DNA from: Ahaetulla prasina
Taxonomy: Eukaryota; Chordata; Lepidosauria; Squamata; Colubridae
Assembly: GCF_028640845.1 (NCBI RefSeq)
Contig: NC_080539.1
Coordinates: 162,407,736-162,471,735, forward strand
Length of the DNA: 64,000 nucleotides
Reading direction: 5' to 3'
Shown: positions 34,556 to 45,567 of the stretch, piece after piece
Layout of the letters: the number at the start of each line of letters is the position of its first letter
Numbering within the stretch: the first letter of the stretch is position 1
Notes under the pieces: model-generated
The model's database searches: none
What the model was told of the DNA's origin: nothing
The model's input: the letters and a program-made list of their open reading frames with translations, nothing else
Program-made: the position numbers and the translations under genes

Positions 34556-34826
34556 GGGCAGGACAAGAAGCAATGGATGGAAAGTAATCAAGGAGAGAAG
34601 CAACTTAGAACTAAGAAGAAATTTCATGACAGTCAGAATAATTAATCTTGCCTCCAGAAGTTGTGAATGCTCCAACACTGGAAGTTTTTAGGAAGATATT
34701 GGATAACCATCTGTCTGAAATGGTATAGGGTTTCCTGCCTGAGCAGGGGGTTGGACTAAAAAACCTCCAAGTTCCCTTCCAACTCTTCTGTTCTGTTCTG
34801 TTCTTTTCTTTTCTGTTCTATTTTAA
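34556..34826 (+). mobile_element. CR1 3' end with TTCTG tail
   Basis: Plus-strand copy of the CR1 C-terminal coding end (GRTRSNGWKVIKERSNLELR in translation, 34563-34620), then 3' UTR (TTTCCTGCCTGAGCAGGGGG, CAAGTTCCCTTCCAACTC), running into TTCTG/TTCTT pentamers (34778-34820). It is 5'-truncated. Confidence 0.85.
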
Positions 34827-35419
34827 TTTCTTATGTGCATACATATTTACTTTCATATTCACCTTCTTCTAATGTGGTACATGCCATCATCTCTCTTCAT
34901 CCAGCTTTATCTCTGGATTCTGCACAGGAGAAAGAGACCAGAATTCAAGGTATCTCAGAAAATATCAACAAGAACAGAAGGTTTTCAATGGTCTACAATT
35001 GTTAGTTGGTAAGATTTAATGATTGATTCATAAAATTTGTTAATTTAATATGTAGCCTGCATCTGCATAACCACCCTGCCTTCCTTTCACCTCATTCCAA
35101 TTAAATCCTAGATCACTTTAACTACTTCATGCCCCTCACAAATTGAGGTGTAGTTCATAAACGTGCATATGCCTTTCAGTAAAATGTGTTACTAGGAAAA
35201 GATGTTACCACACTCTTCTTGATTTGGAGGATATTTATTTTGAAATATATATATCTCATATATAATTTATATATCTCAATGGATCTTGAGAAAATTTAAA
35301 AATAATTGCCTAAGATTAAAAGTTAAATGTCCCAATTTTGCTGTCTTCACAGTATACTCTTACTGTGCATGAGAAGTGGGTGTTTGTACAGCTATAGCAC
35401 ATATTCTAAGAGCACTGAC
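34827..35419. other. No gene recognised
   Basis: Nothing supported. Confidence 0.4.
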
Positions 35420-35910
35420 CAGTGGTGGGTTGCTACCGGTTCAGACCGGTTCGCAAGAACCATTGGCAAAAATTTGGCCAAGTTCGCAGAAACGGTAATG
35501 ATAGCCAGCTGGCCATGCCCCCGAACCGGTTCCCTGGTCGCTGCTCGCTCACCCCACCTGCAAAGTTTGCTGCTGCCATGTTTTTTGCGCACGCGCAATC
35601 CCATTGCCTTTCAAGTTCAATGGGATGCGCATGCGGGAAGAACATGGCAATGATGGCAGCAGCTTTATCTGCACATACTTTTTGGCAGCCAGGCCTGCTG
35701 AAAAATGGCTGGCAAAGAAGCCTTTTTGGAGGCTGCTTTGCCAGCCGCTTTCTAGCAGCAGCGGCTGAAAACGCCAGTGAGCTTGCCTTCCAGACTCTGG
35801 ACCAGCCACAGAAGGTAAGCAGGCCGGCGGGAGGGTGGGGGAGGGAGAGCTGGTGGAGGGGTGATACCAGCGGCGGGTGGACCAATTCGTGCGGGGAGGG
35901 AGGGAAGTGC
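35420..35910. mobile_element. Left end of hAT-type element, GC-rich body
   Basis: CAGTGGTGGGTTGCTACCGG plus subterminal GGTTCAGACCGGTTCGCAAG and CCGAACCGGTTCCC identify a hAT-type left end. An inverted pair GCGCACGCGCAATCCCATTG / CAATGGGATGCGCATGC follows. I find no matching right terminus, so the extent is a guess; GC-rich sequence continues to about 36330. Confidence 0.55.
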
Positions 35911-36330
35911 ACAGAAGAGCTCTTTCCCTGCCTTTCACCAAGCCAACATGCCTTACAAGGGAAGAGCATGGGATCACGGTACAAGAACCACAGCGCCTTT
36001 GAACTAGATGCCCTTCGGTGGCAGGCAGGCATGACCCTTATTTCAGGACCACTATTTCTCTCAGAGCATCCCTGAGGCAGCTTTTCTGGTTTGGAGAGCG
36101 GCGGAGCTTGTAGTCCTTGCCCGTCCCTGCGCCTCCCACCTTTCCCCAGCTGTGGACCAGTCTTAGTGAGACACTTCCTCAGTGTAAACATGCTTTTCTG
36201 TCCCATGGTGGCTCAGGGACGTTTAACTGGTCAGTGGTGCTATCCTCGCCTTTTGTAACCGACACTCCGTGAGAGGCAGCCCAAGGCTGCAGGATGCCCT
36301 CAAAGGGGATTTAGAAGCCAGTTGCAAAGG
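35911..36330. other. GC-rich block of unknown nature
   Basis: Noticeably richer in G and C than its surroundings, with long overlapping open frames on both strands (for example 35433-36206 minus). Overlap of frames in several phases argues that low stop density, not coding, explains them. I recognise no protein motif. Confidence 0.4.
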
Positions 36331-37318
36331 TTCACCTACAGCACCTTAAGTCATCTGCCATGGTTTAGGAAACTATAAAGGCTAATTTCGTGTAATGTGC
36401 AAAGCCCAGGCCAAACAAGCCCCGAGGATGTTTAGCGAGTAAATCCAATCCACCACATGCTATTTCTGAAGATGAACATGGAAACCCACCCTTTATTCTT
36501 GTGAACACCCGATGAGACTACAACCAGCTTGCTTTTCTGAGAAGTATAAATCCTGCCCCACCCCAGATTTCCTTCTCCAAAATCCACAGATATATGTTGC
36601 TATGGTGATTCTTAACCATCCAAGTCATGGTTGTCCCAAAAGCGCTTTTCCAAAAGGCAACTGAACTTTCTTGGTTGTTTTCTTGGAAACATTTTGCTTC
36701 TCATCCAAGAACTGAAGAAGCTTCTTAGATGAAAAACAAATCAGTTTCAAAGAAAAAAACAAAGAAAGTCCAGTTGTCTTCTGCATCCACAGATCTATGC
36801 TTGATTTCACCATAATCCCCGGGCAGAGCTCTAAATTATAGTGTAAAAGTATTTCCTTTTAATTGTTAAGCATCTGTAAGAACATATGACTGCAATCAAT
36901 TGCATCCTTCCTGCATTAAGATCTAAATCCTCCATAAATCCTTTTCCTTTTTCCATAAAATGCCACCCCATTTGCTCCAGGAATTGGCACATATCTCTTG
37001 GCTCACCTATCCCAAACTACCAGAGCAATCCACACACCTTTTGTACTGTTAATAGGGGACTGAGTGGCTAATTAGGAAGACAAAAGGAGGAAAAGATAAT
37101 GAAAGATAAACACTGCAGGAAGATGTATATCGGAAGTTAGATTATATGACTGAGTTTTACAATGTAGTTAGATTATATGACTAGAGTAATAAGAATACTA
37201 AAAAGACATTTGTGGGTATAAGAGAGGGCACCGCTTCATCTCATGATTTGTAGAATTTTCCTTACATGTCTCTTGTAAATGTATTTGGAATTTCTTTAAC
37301 TTTAACTTTGATCAAAGA
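36331..37318. other. No gene; foldback repeat at 36613-36792
   Basis: The only recognisable item is a foldback copy of the repeat seen at 1432-1700: left arm GTCATGGTTGTCCCAAAAGC...TTCTCATCCAAGAAC and right arm GAAGCTTCTTAGATGA...AAAGTCCAGTTG. The rest is unassigned. Confidence 0.5.
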
Positions 37319-37828
37319 ATAATAGAATAGAATAGAATAGAATAGAATTTTTTTTATTGGCCAAGTGTGATTGGACACACAAGGAATTTGTCTTGGTGCA
37401 TATGCTCTCAGTGTACATAAAAGAAAAGATACGTTCATCAAGGTACAACATTTACAACACAATTGATGATCAATATATCAATATAAATCATAAGGATTGC
37501 CAGCAACAAGTTATAGTCATACAGTCATAAGTGGAAAGAGATTGGTGATGGGAACTATGAAACGATTAATAGTAGTGCAGATTCAGTAAATAGTCTGACA
37601 GTGTTGAGGGAATTATTTGTTTAGCAGAGTGATGGCCTTCGGGAAAAAACTGTTCTTGTGTCTAGTTGTTCTGGTGTGCAGTGCTCTATAGCGTCGTTTT
37701 GAGGGTAGGAGTTGAAACAGTTTATGTCCAGGATGCGAGGGATCTGCAAATATTTTCACGGCTCTCTTCTTGATTCGTGCAGTATACAGGTCCTCAATGG
37801 AAGGCAAGTTGGTAGCAATTATTTTTAA
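37319..37828 (-). mobile_element. AATAG-tailed LINE 3' end, young copy
   Basis: About 480 bp nearly identical to 30690-31165 (I see only about two substitutions), with AATAG units at 37320-37348. The coding remainder on the minus strand (MPSIEDLYTARIKKRAVKIF, PSHPGHKLFQLLPSKRRYRA, NSFFPKAITLLNK) completes the C-terminus missing in the other copy. It is 5'-truncated at 37828. Confidence 0.85.
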
Positions 37829-38609
37829 GGTCTGTTTTCTTTGGTTTTCAAGCTTCCGTTTAAGTCTTCAATTTGGTTCATTTTTGGCTTAAGTGTATTG
37901 CCAGACTTTACAATAGGAGTCTGTCTTAAACTAGGAACAAATTTAGGGCAGATGTATTTTAGGGGTGGACATTTCTCTATCCCAAAAATGTGAATACCAA
38001 ATTGAGTATGAAGTCAGGAGGAGTTAATTCCAATATGTGTAAGTATCATCCTCTGCTTCCAATCAGATGAAAATAAGTATGATTCTTTGATTTCATTGGG
38101 ATTTCTGCTCCAAGATAATGATCTTAGGGGTTCACCTAGACAATGCAGTCGTTCAGAAGAAACGTGCCCTCAGTTTATTGAGGTTATTCTGAAGAAAATA
38201 TATTTAGGAATGTTAATTGTGGCAGATATGTTGCTATATAACCTTTTTATTTTTTTTAAAAATAGCAAAGAATGTGAACTAAAGCAGACAATTATCCACG
38301 TTGTTCAGAATTTCTTGCCTGTCTACTCTAATATCTTGAATAGTGCATAAAAATAGAAGTTCCCCATTTATTAAAAGAACGATTTAGTTTTCGTGGTTCA
38401 TATTTTGTGCAAAAAGTTAAGCAAAACCAGGTTCTTTTGCTTTTTGGAGTATGCTCAAGTGACAAGAGATTTTTGCGGGATTGCCCCCATCTTGTCTTCA
38501 GTACATGGCTCGTAGGCCTCTGGACATCAAATTCCCACCACCCAGCACCAGTTCAGTGATTCCTTTCCCTCCCCACCCCACCTTTCCTTTCAATTACTTC
38601 CAACTTCAA
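37829..38609. other. No gene recognised
   Basis: Nothing supported. Confidence 0.4.
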
Positions 38610-40060
38610 ATCTTGAACCAAGGACAAGCTAGACAATTTCACAGCTTCACATTCTCTAGGTTGACTACTATAATTGAGTGGTTGCCCAATCTGTTAAAAG
38701 TAATGTTTTTGTGGAAGCTTAGTTTCTGGTCTTTCTCAGAGTCAAAAGAGTATGGAGGGCTGGAAGGAGCAGATCAAGGATTGAATGCAATGAGGAAGTC
38801 CCAGAGGAAACTAGCAGAATCAATTGGAGTCACAGGTTTGTTTACAAAAATCTGATTGTTTCAGTCCACCTAATTTTTATTCTTCAGTATATCCTATATT
38901 GCCTGCATCCACTATCTGGAGGCAGGATAAGAAGAAAAACTCCTCTAGAGCAGAATGCCTAAAGCCATCCTTCAGTTGCAGGTGAATGGTGGAATTCTGG
39001 CAGTGGCATACAGATATTTCCTCTGGAAATGGTTAGTAGGCTGTTCTTACGCTGGAATACACATGCTGTGTGAATTTAACCTTTGTTTCCGAGTCATCTG
39101 ATGCTAGCTCCTTATGGAATATGTCTGTCTGAGCTAAGAAACTTAGCATTATGAGTGTCACTTATTTCAACACCACATCTTACCACGCACAATAAGTCAT
39201 GTTTTCTATCCTCCACAGTTTTTCAAACAGAATGGAAGTTTGTTTAGCAGGTTTCCTTCTGTGCAATGGGGCTGATTTTTTTTAATCTTGTATTTGGCTA
39301 TGATACCTCTTTCTCTCTCTTCTAATGGTGTGTTGATCTTCCTTCCCTTTAAATGCGTAAACAAGGCATATCTATTTCCCTTGTTTGCTCCTCTGAACCC
39401 AGTTCCTATTGCAATTTCTGTTGATTTTTACAGTGTAAAAAAGATTGCATCTGGACAAGGTTCAGCCACAAGGCTTGATTTATGCTCTGCAGCTGAACAA
39501 TTTAGACTTCAGATTCAATATTAGCCAAACAGATTCTGTTTCTGTGGAAAGAAATTAAAGTTCTCCATGGGTGGTGGCCTCAAAATAGTTTGCCAAATTA
39601 TTATCGCAATGCAGAAGTCTAAGAAAAGAAAAGAAAATGCAGGATCTTGAAGAGGTGGGAAGTTTATTTTCTTTTCACAATGGCAACCCTGACGGTTAGA
39701 GATGCACCTCACTCCTATAGGCAATGTGGATATTGGGACGTGTTTATTGAAGCAGATAAACGTGATTAACATACGGTCCAATGTCATGCTCCAGTGGTAC
39801 AATATGGAACGTCGCATTAGCTCATACACGTCATAAAACAAAATTAGGTTCTCATAACTGTCTCAAGTCATGCACTTAAAACAGATGATATAGTAGAAAT
39901 AAAATGCTGAGTGTTTGCTAGATAGGGTGCGATTCAAACATTTGAGTTGCAGACTAATGCAATCTGCTGCATGTGATCTAGACACACACACAAAAAAAGA
40001 AATGGAAATAGAAAATTCAGTGTGGGTTGGTTTTTTTTATTTGAATTTATATCATATAAC
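38610..40060. repeat. Tandem segmental duplication, copy 1 (non-CR1 part)
   Basis: 1.45 kb repeated almost exactly at 41020-42473, offset 2410 rising to 2413 through small indels (for example GACGTGTTTATTG here, GACGTGTGTTTATTG there). Both copies begin at the same ATCTTGAACCA and both end in the 3' terminus of a minus-strand CR1. Frames within it have no motif. Confidence 0.95.
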
Positions 40061-41030
40061 ATCAGAGTTGGAAGGGACCTTGGAGGCCTTCTAGTCCAAC
40101 CCCCTGCCCAGGCAGGAAACCCTACACCATCTCAGTCAGATGGTTATCCAACATTTTCTTAAAAATTTCCAGTGTTGGAGCATTCACAACTTCTGAAGGC
40201 AAGTCGTTCCACTTATTAATTGTTCTAACTGTCAGGAAATTTCTCCTTAGTTCTAAGTTGCTTCTTTCTTTGATCAGTTTCCACCCATTGCTTCTTGTTC
40301 TACCCTCAGGTGCTTTGGAGAACAGCCCGACTCCCTCTTCTTTGTGGCAGCCCCTGAGATATTGGAACACAGCTATCATGTCTCCCTAGTCCTTCTTTTG
40401 TTAAACTAGACATACCCAGTTCCTGCAACCTTTCTTCATATGTTTTATCCTCCAGTCCCCTAATCATCTTTGTTGCTCTTCTCTGCACTCTTTCTAGAGT
40501 CTCAACATCTTTTTTACATCGTGGCGACCAAAACTGGATGCAATATTCCAAGTGTGGCCTTACCAAGGCATTATAAAGTGGTACTAGCACCTCACGTGAT
40601 CTTGATTCTATCCTCTGTTTATGCAGCCCAGAACTGTGTTGGCTTTTTAACAGCTGCTGCACACTGCTGGCTCATATCTAGATGGTTATCCAACATTTTC
40701 TTAAAAATTTCCAGTGTTGGAGCATTCACAACTTCTGAAGGCAAGTCGTTCCACTTATTAATTGTTCTAACTGTCAGGAAATTTCTCCTTAGTTCTAAGT
40801 TGCTTCTTTCTTTGATCAGTTTCCACCCATTGCTTCTTGTTCTACCCTCAGGTGCTTTGGAGAACAGCCCGACTCCCTCTTCTTGTGTGACCGATCTGTA
40901 ATACTTGATACACACTTTTCCAAAGTAGGTTCACACTTTTCCAAAGTAGGTTCACACTTTTCCAAAGTAGGTTCACACTTTTCCAAAGTAGGTTCACACT
41001 TTTCCAAAGTAAGTTCTTCATCTTGAACCA
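40061..41030 (-). mobile_element. Rearranged CR1 pieces in duplication copy 1
   Basis: Three CR1 blocks in series: 40061-40692 (3' end and C-terminal RT), 40680-40886 (the 3' coding end a second time) and 40878-41030 (an ORF1 piece). Junctions fall in AGATGGTTATCCA (13 bp shared) and CTCTTCTT (8 bp shared). The last block ends at ATCTTGAACCA and joins duplication copy 2. Confidence 0.85.
40909..41014 (-). repeat. 21-bp tandem repeat within CR1 ORF1
   Basis: Five in-frame copies of a 21-bp unit (ACTTTTCCAAAGTAGGTTCA on plus) encode repeated LEKCEPT heptads on the minus strand. The longer CR1 copy has only two at 46080-46120. Confidence 0.9.
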
Positions 41031-42473
41031 AGGACAAGCTAGACAATTTCACAGCTTCACATTCTCTAGGTTGACTACTATAATTGAGTGGTTGCCCAAT
41101 CTGTTAAAAGTAATGTTTTTGTGGAAGCTTAGTTTCTGGTCTTTCTCAGAGTCAAAAGAGTATGGAGGGCTGGAAGGAGCAGATCAAGGATTGAATGCAA
41201 TGAGGAAGTCCCAGAGGAAACTAGCAGAATCAATTGGAGTCACAGGTTTGTTTACAAAAATCTGATTGTTTCAGTCCACCTAATTTTTATTCTTCAGTAT
41301 ATCCTATATTGCCTGCATCCACTATCTGGAGGCAGGATAAGAAGAAAAACTCCTCTAGAGCAGAATGCCTAAAGCCATCCTTCAGTTGCAGGTGAATGGT
41401 GGAATTCTGGCAGTGGCATACAGATATTTCCTCTGGAAATGGTTAGTAGGCTGTTCTTACGCTGGAATACACATGCTGTGTGAATTTAACCTTTGTTTCC
41501 GAGTCATCTGATGCTAGCTCCTTATGGAATATGTCTGTCTGAGCTAAGAAACTTAGCATTATGAGTGTCACTTATTTCAACACCACATCTTACCACGCAC
41601 AATAAGTCATGTTTTCTATCCTCCACAGTTTTTCAAACAGAATGGAAGTTTGTTTAGCAGGTTTCCTTCTGTGCAATGGGGCTGATTTTTTTTAATCTTG
41701 TATTTGGCTATGATACCTCTTTCTCTCTCTTCTAATGGTGTGTTGATCTTCCTTCCCTTTAAATGCGTAAACAAGGCATATCTATTTCCCTTGTTTGCTC
41801 CTCTGAACCCAGTTCCTATTGCAATTTCTGTTGATTTTTACAGTGTAAAAAAGATTGCATCTGGACAAGGTTCAGCCACAAGGCTTGATTTATGCTCTGC
41901 AGCTGAACAATTTAGACTTCAGATTCAATATTAGCCAAACAGATTCTGTTTCTGTGGAAAGAAATTAAAGTTCTCCATGGGTGGTGGCCTCAAAATAGTT
42001 TGCCAAATTATTATCGCAATGCAGAAGTCTAAGAAAAGAAAAGAAAATGCAGGATCTTGAAGAGGTGGGAAGTTTATTTTCTTTTCACAATGGCAACCCT
42101 GACGGTTAGAGATGCACCTCACTCCTATAGGCAATGTGGATATTGGGACGTGTGTTTATTGAAGCAGATAAACGTGATTAACATACGGTCCAATGTCATG
42201 CTCCAGTGGTACAATATGGAACGTCGCATTAGCTCATACACGTCATAAAACAAAATTAGGTTCTCATAACTGTCTCAAGTCATGCACTTAAAACAGATGA
42301 TATAGTAGAAATAAAATGCTGAGTGTTTGCTAGATAGGGTGCGCATTCAAACATTTGAGTTGCAGACTAATGCAATCTGCTGCATGTGATCTAGACACAC
42401 ACACAAAAAAAGAAATGGAAATAGAAAATTCAGTGTGGGTTGGTTTTTTTTATTTGAATTTATATCATATAAC
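41020..42473. repeat. Tandem segmental duplication, copy 2 (non-CR1 part)
   Basis: Second copy of 38610-40060. Near identity suggests either a very recent event or a false duplication of haplotypes in the assembly. It is followed directly by the nearly full-length CR1. Confidence 0.95.
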
Positions 42474-42534
42474 ATCAGAGTTGGAAGGGACCTTGGAGGC
42501 CTTCTAGTCCAACCCCCTGCCCAGGCAGGAAACC

Positions 42535-43641
42535 CTACACCATCTCAGTCAGATGGTTATCCAACATTTTCTTAAAAATTTCCAGTGTTGGAGCATTCAC
42601 AACTTCTGAAGGCAAGTCGTTCCACTTATTAATTGTTCTAACTGTCAGGAAATTTCTCCTTAGTTCTAAGTTGCTTCTTTCTTTGATCAGTTTCCACCCA
42701 TTGCTTCTTGTTCTACCCTCAGGTGCTTTGGAGAACAGCCCGACTCCCTCTTCTTTGTGGCAGCCCCTGAGATATTGGAACACAGCTATCATGTCTCCCC
42801 TAGTCCTTTTTGTTAAACTAGACATGCCCAGTTCCTGCAACCGTTCTTCATATGTTTTATCCTCCAGTCCCCTAATCATCTTTGTTGCTCTTCTCTGCAC
42901 TCTTTCTAGAGTCTCAACATCTTTTTTACATCGTGGCGACCAAAACTGGATGCAATATTCCAAGTGTGGCCTTACCAAGGCATTATAAAGTGGTACTAGC
43001 ACTTCACGTGATCTTGATTCTATCCCTCTGTTTATGCAGCCCAGAACTGTGTTGGCTTTTTTAACAGCTGCTGCACACTGCTGGCTCATATCTAGATGGT
43101 TATCCACTAGGACTCCAAGATCCCTCTCACAGGTACTACTATTGAGCAAGGTACCACATATACGGTACTGGTGCATTTTGTTTTTTTGGCCTAAATGTAG
43201 AACCTTACTTTTTTCACTGTTGAATTTCATTTTGTTAGATAGCGCCCAATGTTCAAGTCTGTCAAGATCTTTCTGTAACTTGAGCCTATCTTCTGGAGTG
43301 TTGGCTATTCCTGCAAGCTTGGTGTCATCTGCAAATTTGATGAGTTCCCCATCTATCCCCTCGTCCAAGTCATTGATGAAGATGTTGAAGAGTACTGGGC
43401 CTAAAACAGAGCCTTGGGGTACTCCACTGCATACTTCCCTCCATGTGGATGTAGTTCCGTTGAGGACTACACGTTGAGTGCGGTTGGTCAGCCAGTTACG
43501 AATCCATCTGGTGGTGGTGCTGTCTAACCCACATTTTTCTACTTTATCTAGTAGTAGGTTATGGTCTACTTTATCAAATGCTTTACTGAAGTCCAAGTAA
43601 ATTATATCAACAGCATTCCTCTGGTCTACTAATTTTGTCAT
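42535..43641 (-). pseudogene. CR1 ORF2 reverse transcriptase, intact C-terminal part
   Basis: A 368-codon uninterrupted stretch with YLDFSKAFDKVDH, CSGVPQGSVLGPVLF and the catalytic FADDTKLAG, then the thumb and C-terminal CR1 signature ([61 protein letters not shown]) to the stop after LTEMV. The role is target-primed reverse transcription of CR1 RNA. The fingers region upstream (43642-43990) is out of frame, so the whole ORF2 cannot be translated. The apparent ATG start is internal to the domain. Confidence 0.9.
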
Positions 43642-44575
43642 TTTGTCAAAGAATGCGATAAGATTAGTCTGGCATGATCTGTTTTTGACAAACCCATGTT
43701 GGCTTTTGGTTATTACTTTGTTTGCTTCTAGGTGTTCGTGATTCGTTGCTTGATTATCTTTTCCAGAATCTTCCCGGTATTGAGGTCAGACTGATAGGTC
43801 TGTAGTTTCCTGGATCTGTTATTTTTCCTTTTTGAAGATGGGAACTACATCAGCTCTTTTCCAGCCCTCTGGCAGCTCCCCTGTGCTCCAGGATCTTTGA
43901 AAGATATAGATCAGTGGTTCTGAGATCACGTCTGCCAGTTCCTTCAGAACCTTGGGGTGTAATCCATCCGGTCCTGGTGATTTGAACTCGTCTAGGTAGA
44001 CAGGTGTTCACTTACCATTTTCTTCCCTATTTTAACTTGTGTTTCTAATCTGTTTTTGTAGTGCTGTTTTTGATAGGTTGGATTGTTTTTCCTTTTGTGT
44101 AAAGACAGATGCAAAATATGAGTTAAGTAGATCTGCTTTCTCCTGTTGCTTGTCATCTTCTTGCCACTTTCTCCCAGCAATGGGCCAATTGTTTCCTTGA
44201 CTTTTTCTTGTTTTTAACATGTTGGAAGAAGCTTTTTGTTATTTTTACTTTTGTCGCTAGCCTTTGTTCATTGTGAGCCTTAGCTTTCCTCACTTCATCT
44301 TTACAGGCTCGGCTATTTGCTGATATTCTGCCTTAGTTATTTGCCCTCTTTCCACTTTTTATATTTGTCCTTTTGTCTTTCAATTTGTCAGATAGTTCTT
44401 TATGCATCCATGCTGGTTTCTTTTGTGATCTACTTTTTTTCTTCTTCATTGGTATTGTGTTAGACTGTGCTTTTATAATCTCACTTTTCAAAATTTCCCA
44501 AGCTTCTTGAGTTGTTTTCCCCTGAGGATTCTCATCCATTGAATCCTTCTCAAGCTCTCTCTAAGTTTATTGAAA
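43642..44575 (-). pseudogene. CR1 ORF2 linker and RT fingers, frameshifted
   Basis: Pieces in different minus frames: QEAWEILKSEIIKAQ and KSRSQKKPAWMHKELSDKLK (44333-44539), then KSQGNNWPIAGRKWQEDDKQ and ADLLNSYFASVFTQ (44032-44220), then conserved SPGPDGLHPKVLKELAD-like sequence to 43650. At least three indels separate them. This is the normal region between endonuclease and RT catalytic core. Confidence 0.8.
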
Positions 44576-45423
44576 TTAGCTCTTAAAGTCCAAGACTCTA
44601 GTTTGACTTTGTTCTACTACTTGTATTTGCTTAATGTCGAATTCCAATATTGCGTGGTCACTTGCCCCCAAGGTTCCTGTAGCTTCAACACCTTCTATCA
44701 TTTCATCTCTGTTAGTGAGAATTAAGTCCAATATGGCTGATCCTCTTGTCGCCTTCTCTATTTTTTGGGAAACAAAGTTGTCTGCTAGGTTTGTTAGGAA
44801 CCTGTTGGATCTTCCACTTGGTGCAGAGTTTGTTTCCCAGTTGATGTCAGGGTAGTTAAAATCCCCCATTACTACTGTGATGTGCTTCCTACATACCTTA
44901 GTTAGCTGACTAGCAAAAAGTTCATCTACTTCCTCTGTTTGGTTGGGTGGCCTATAGTATAGACCTATGGCAATATCGTTTTTCACCCCTTTTATATTGA
45001 CCCAAATACATTCAAGATGATTTTCATCATTGTTGTGCTCTATTTCTGTAGAGATGTAGTTATTTCTTATATATAGTGCAACTCCACCTCCTCTTTTATT
45101 TGGTCTATTTCTTTTAAATAATTTATATCCTCTAGCTGTATGTTCCATTTGTCAGTTTCATCCCACCAAGTTTCCGTAATGGCAACAATATCATATCTAC
45201 CCTCATTTACTTGGATTTCTAATTCACCCTGTTTATTCCTCATACTCTGTGCATTGGTGTATAGACATTTGAGTCCATTTGGATTGATCTTGTGTTTACT
45301 GTCTACATAACCTGTGTTGACTGCCCCTACTTTCATGCCACCTGTTGGTTTAGTGCACATGGTATGGCACTCACTGTTAAATGCTTGGTTTTGCTTGATA
45401 GCATGGTTGATAGTCTTACCCAT
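44576..45423 (-). pseudogene. CR1 ORF2 apurinic-type endonuclease
   Basis: The N-terminal piece (45067-45423) has NPNGLKCLYTNAQSMRNKQG and VAITETWWDE, containing the catalytic N and E of the exonuclease-endonuclease-phosphatase fold. After an overlap or frame break, 44576-45148 continues with GGGVALYIRN, GLYYRPPNQ, MGDFNYPDINWE, ILDLILTN and ASDHAILEFDI, which carries the catalytic D, N, S, D and H. It nicks the target to prime reverse transcription. Confidence 0.9.
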
Positions 45424-45567
45424 ACAGACATCTATGTTACATGCACTGATAACCCTTTTAGTTTTCGATTGCTGGGGACAGAAATTTTCTATATCAGTTA
45501 ATTCTCTGTCCCCACTGTTCAGTTTAAATGTTTATCCAGAAAATCTGTGAATGTATTGCTAAGTAAC

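Noticed and set aside
35422..36206. Long open frames (217 and 257 codons) on both strands
   Set aside because: They overlap in several phases inside a GC-rich block, contain no domain motif and begin inside a hAT-type terminus; low stop density explains them.
40061..40692. Independent CR1 insertion
   Set aside because: Its junction with the upstream 1.45-kb segment is the same as at 42473, so it is a duplicated copy, not a separate insertion.
38481..42248. Identical frames at 38481/41023 and 39288/41698 as paralogous genes
   Set aside because: They are identical because of the segmental duplication; no motif, no initiation context, no splice pattern.
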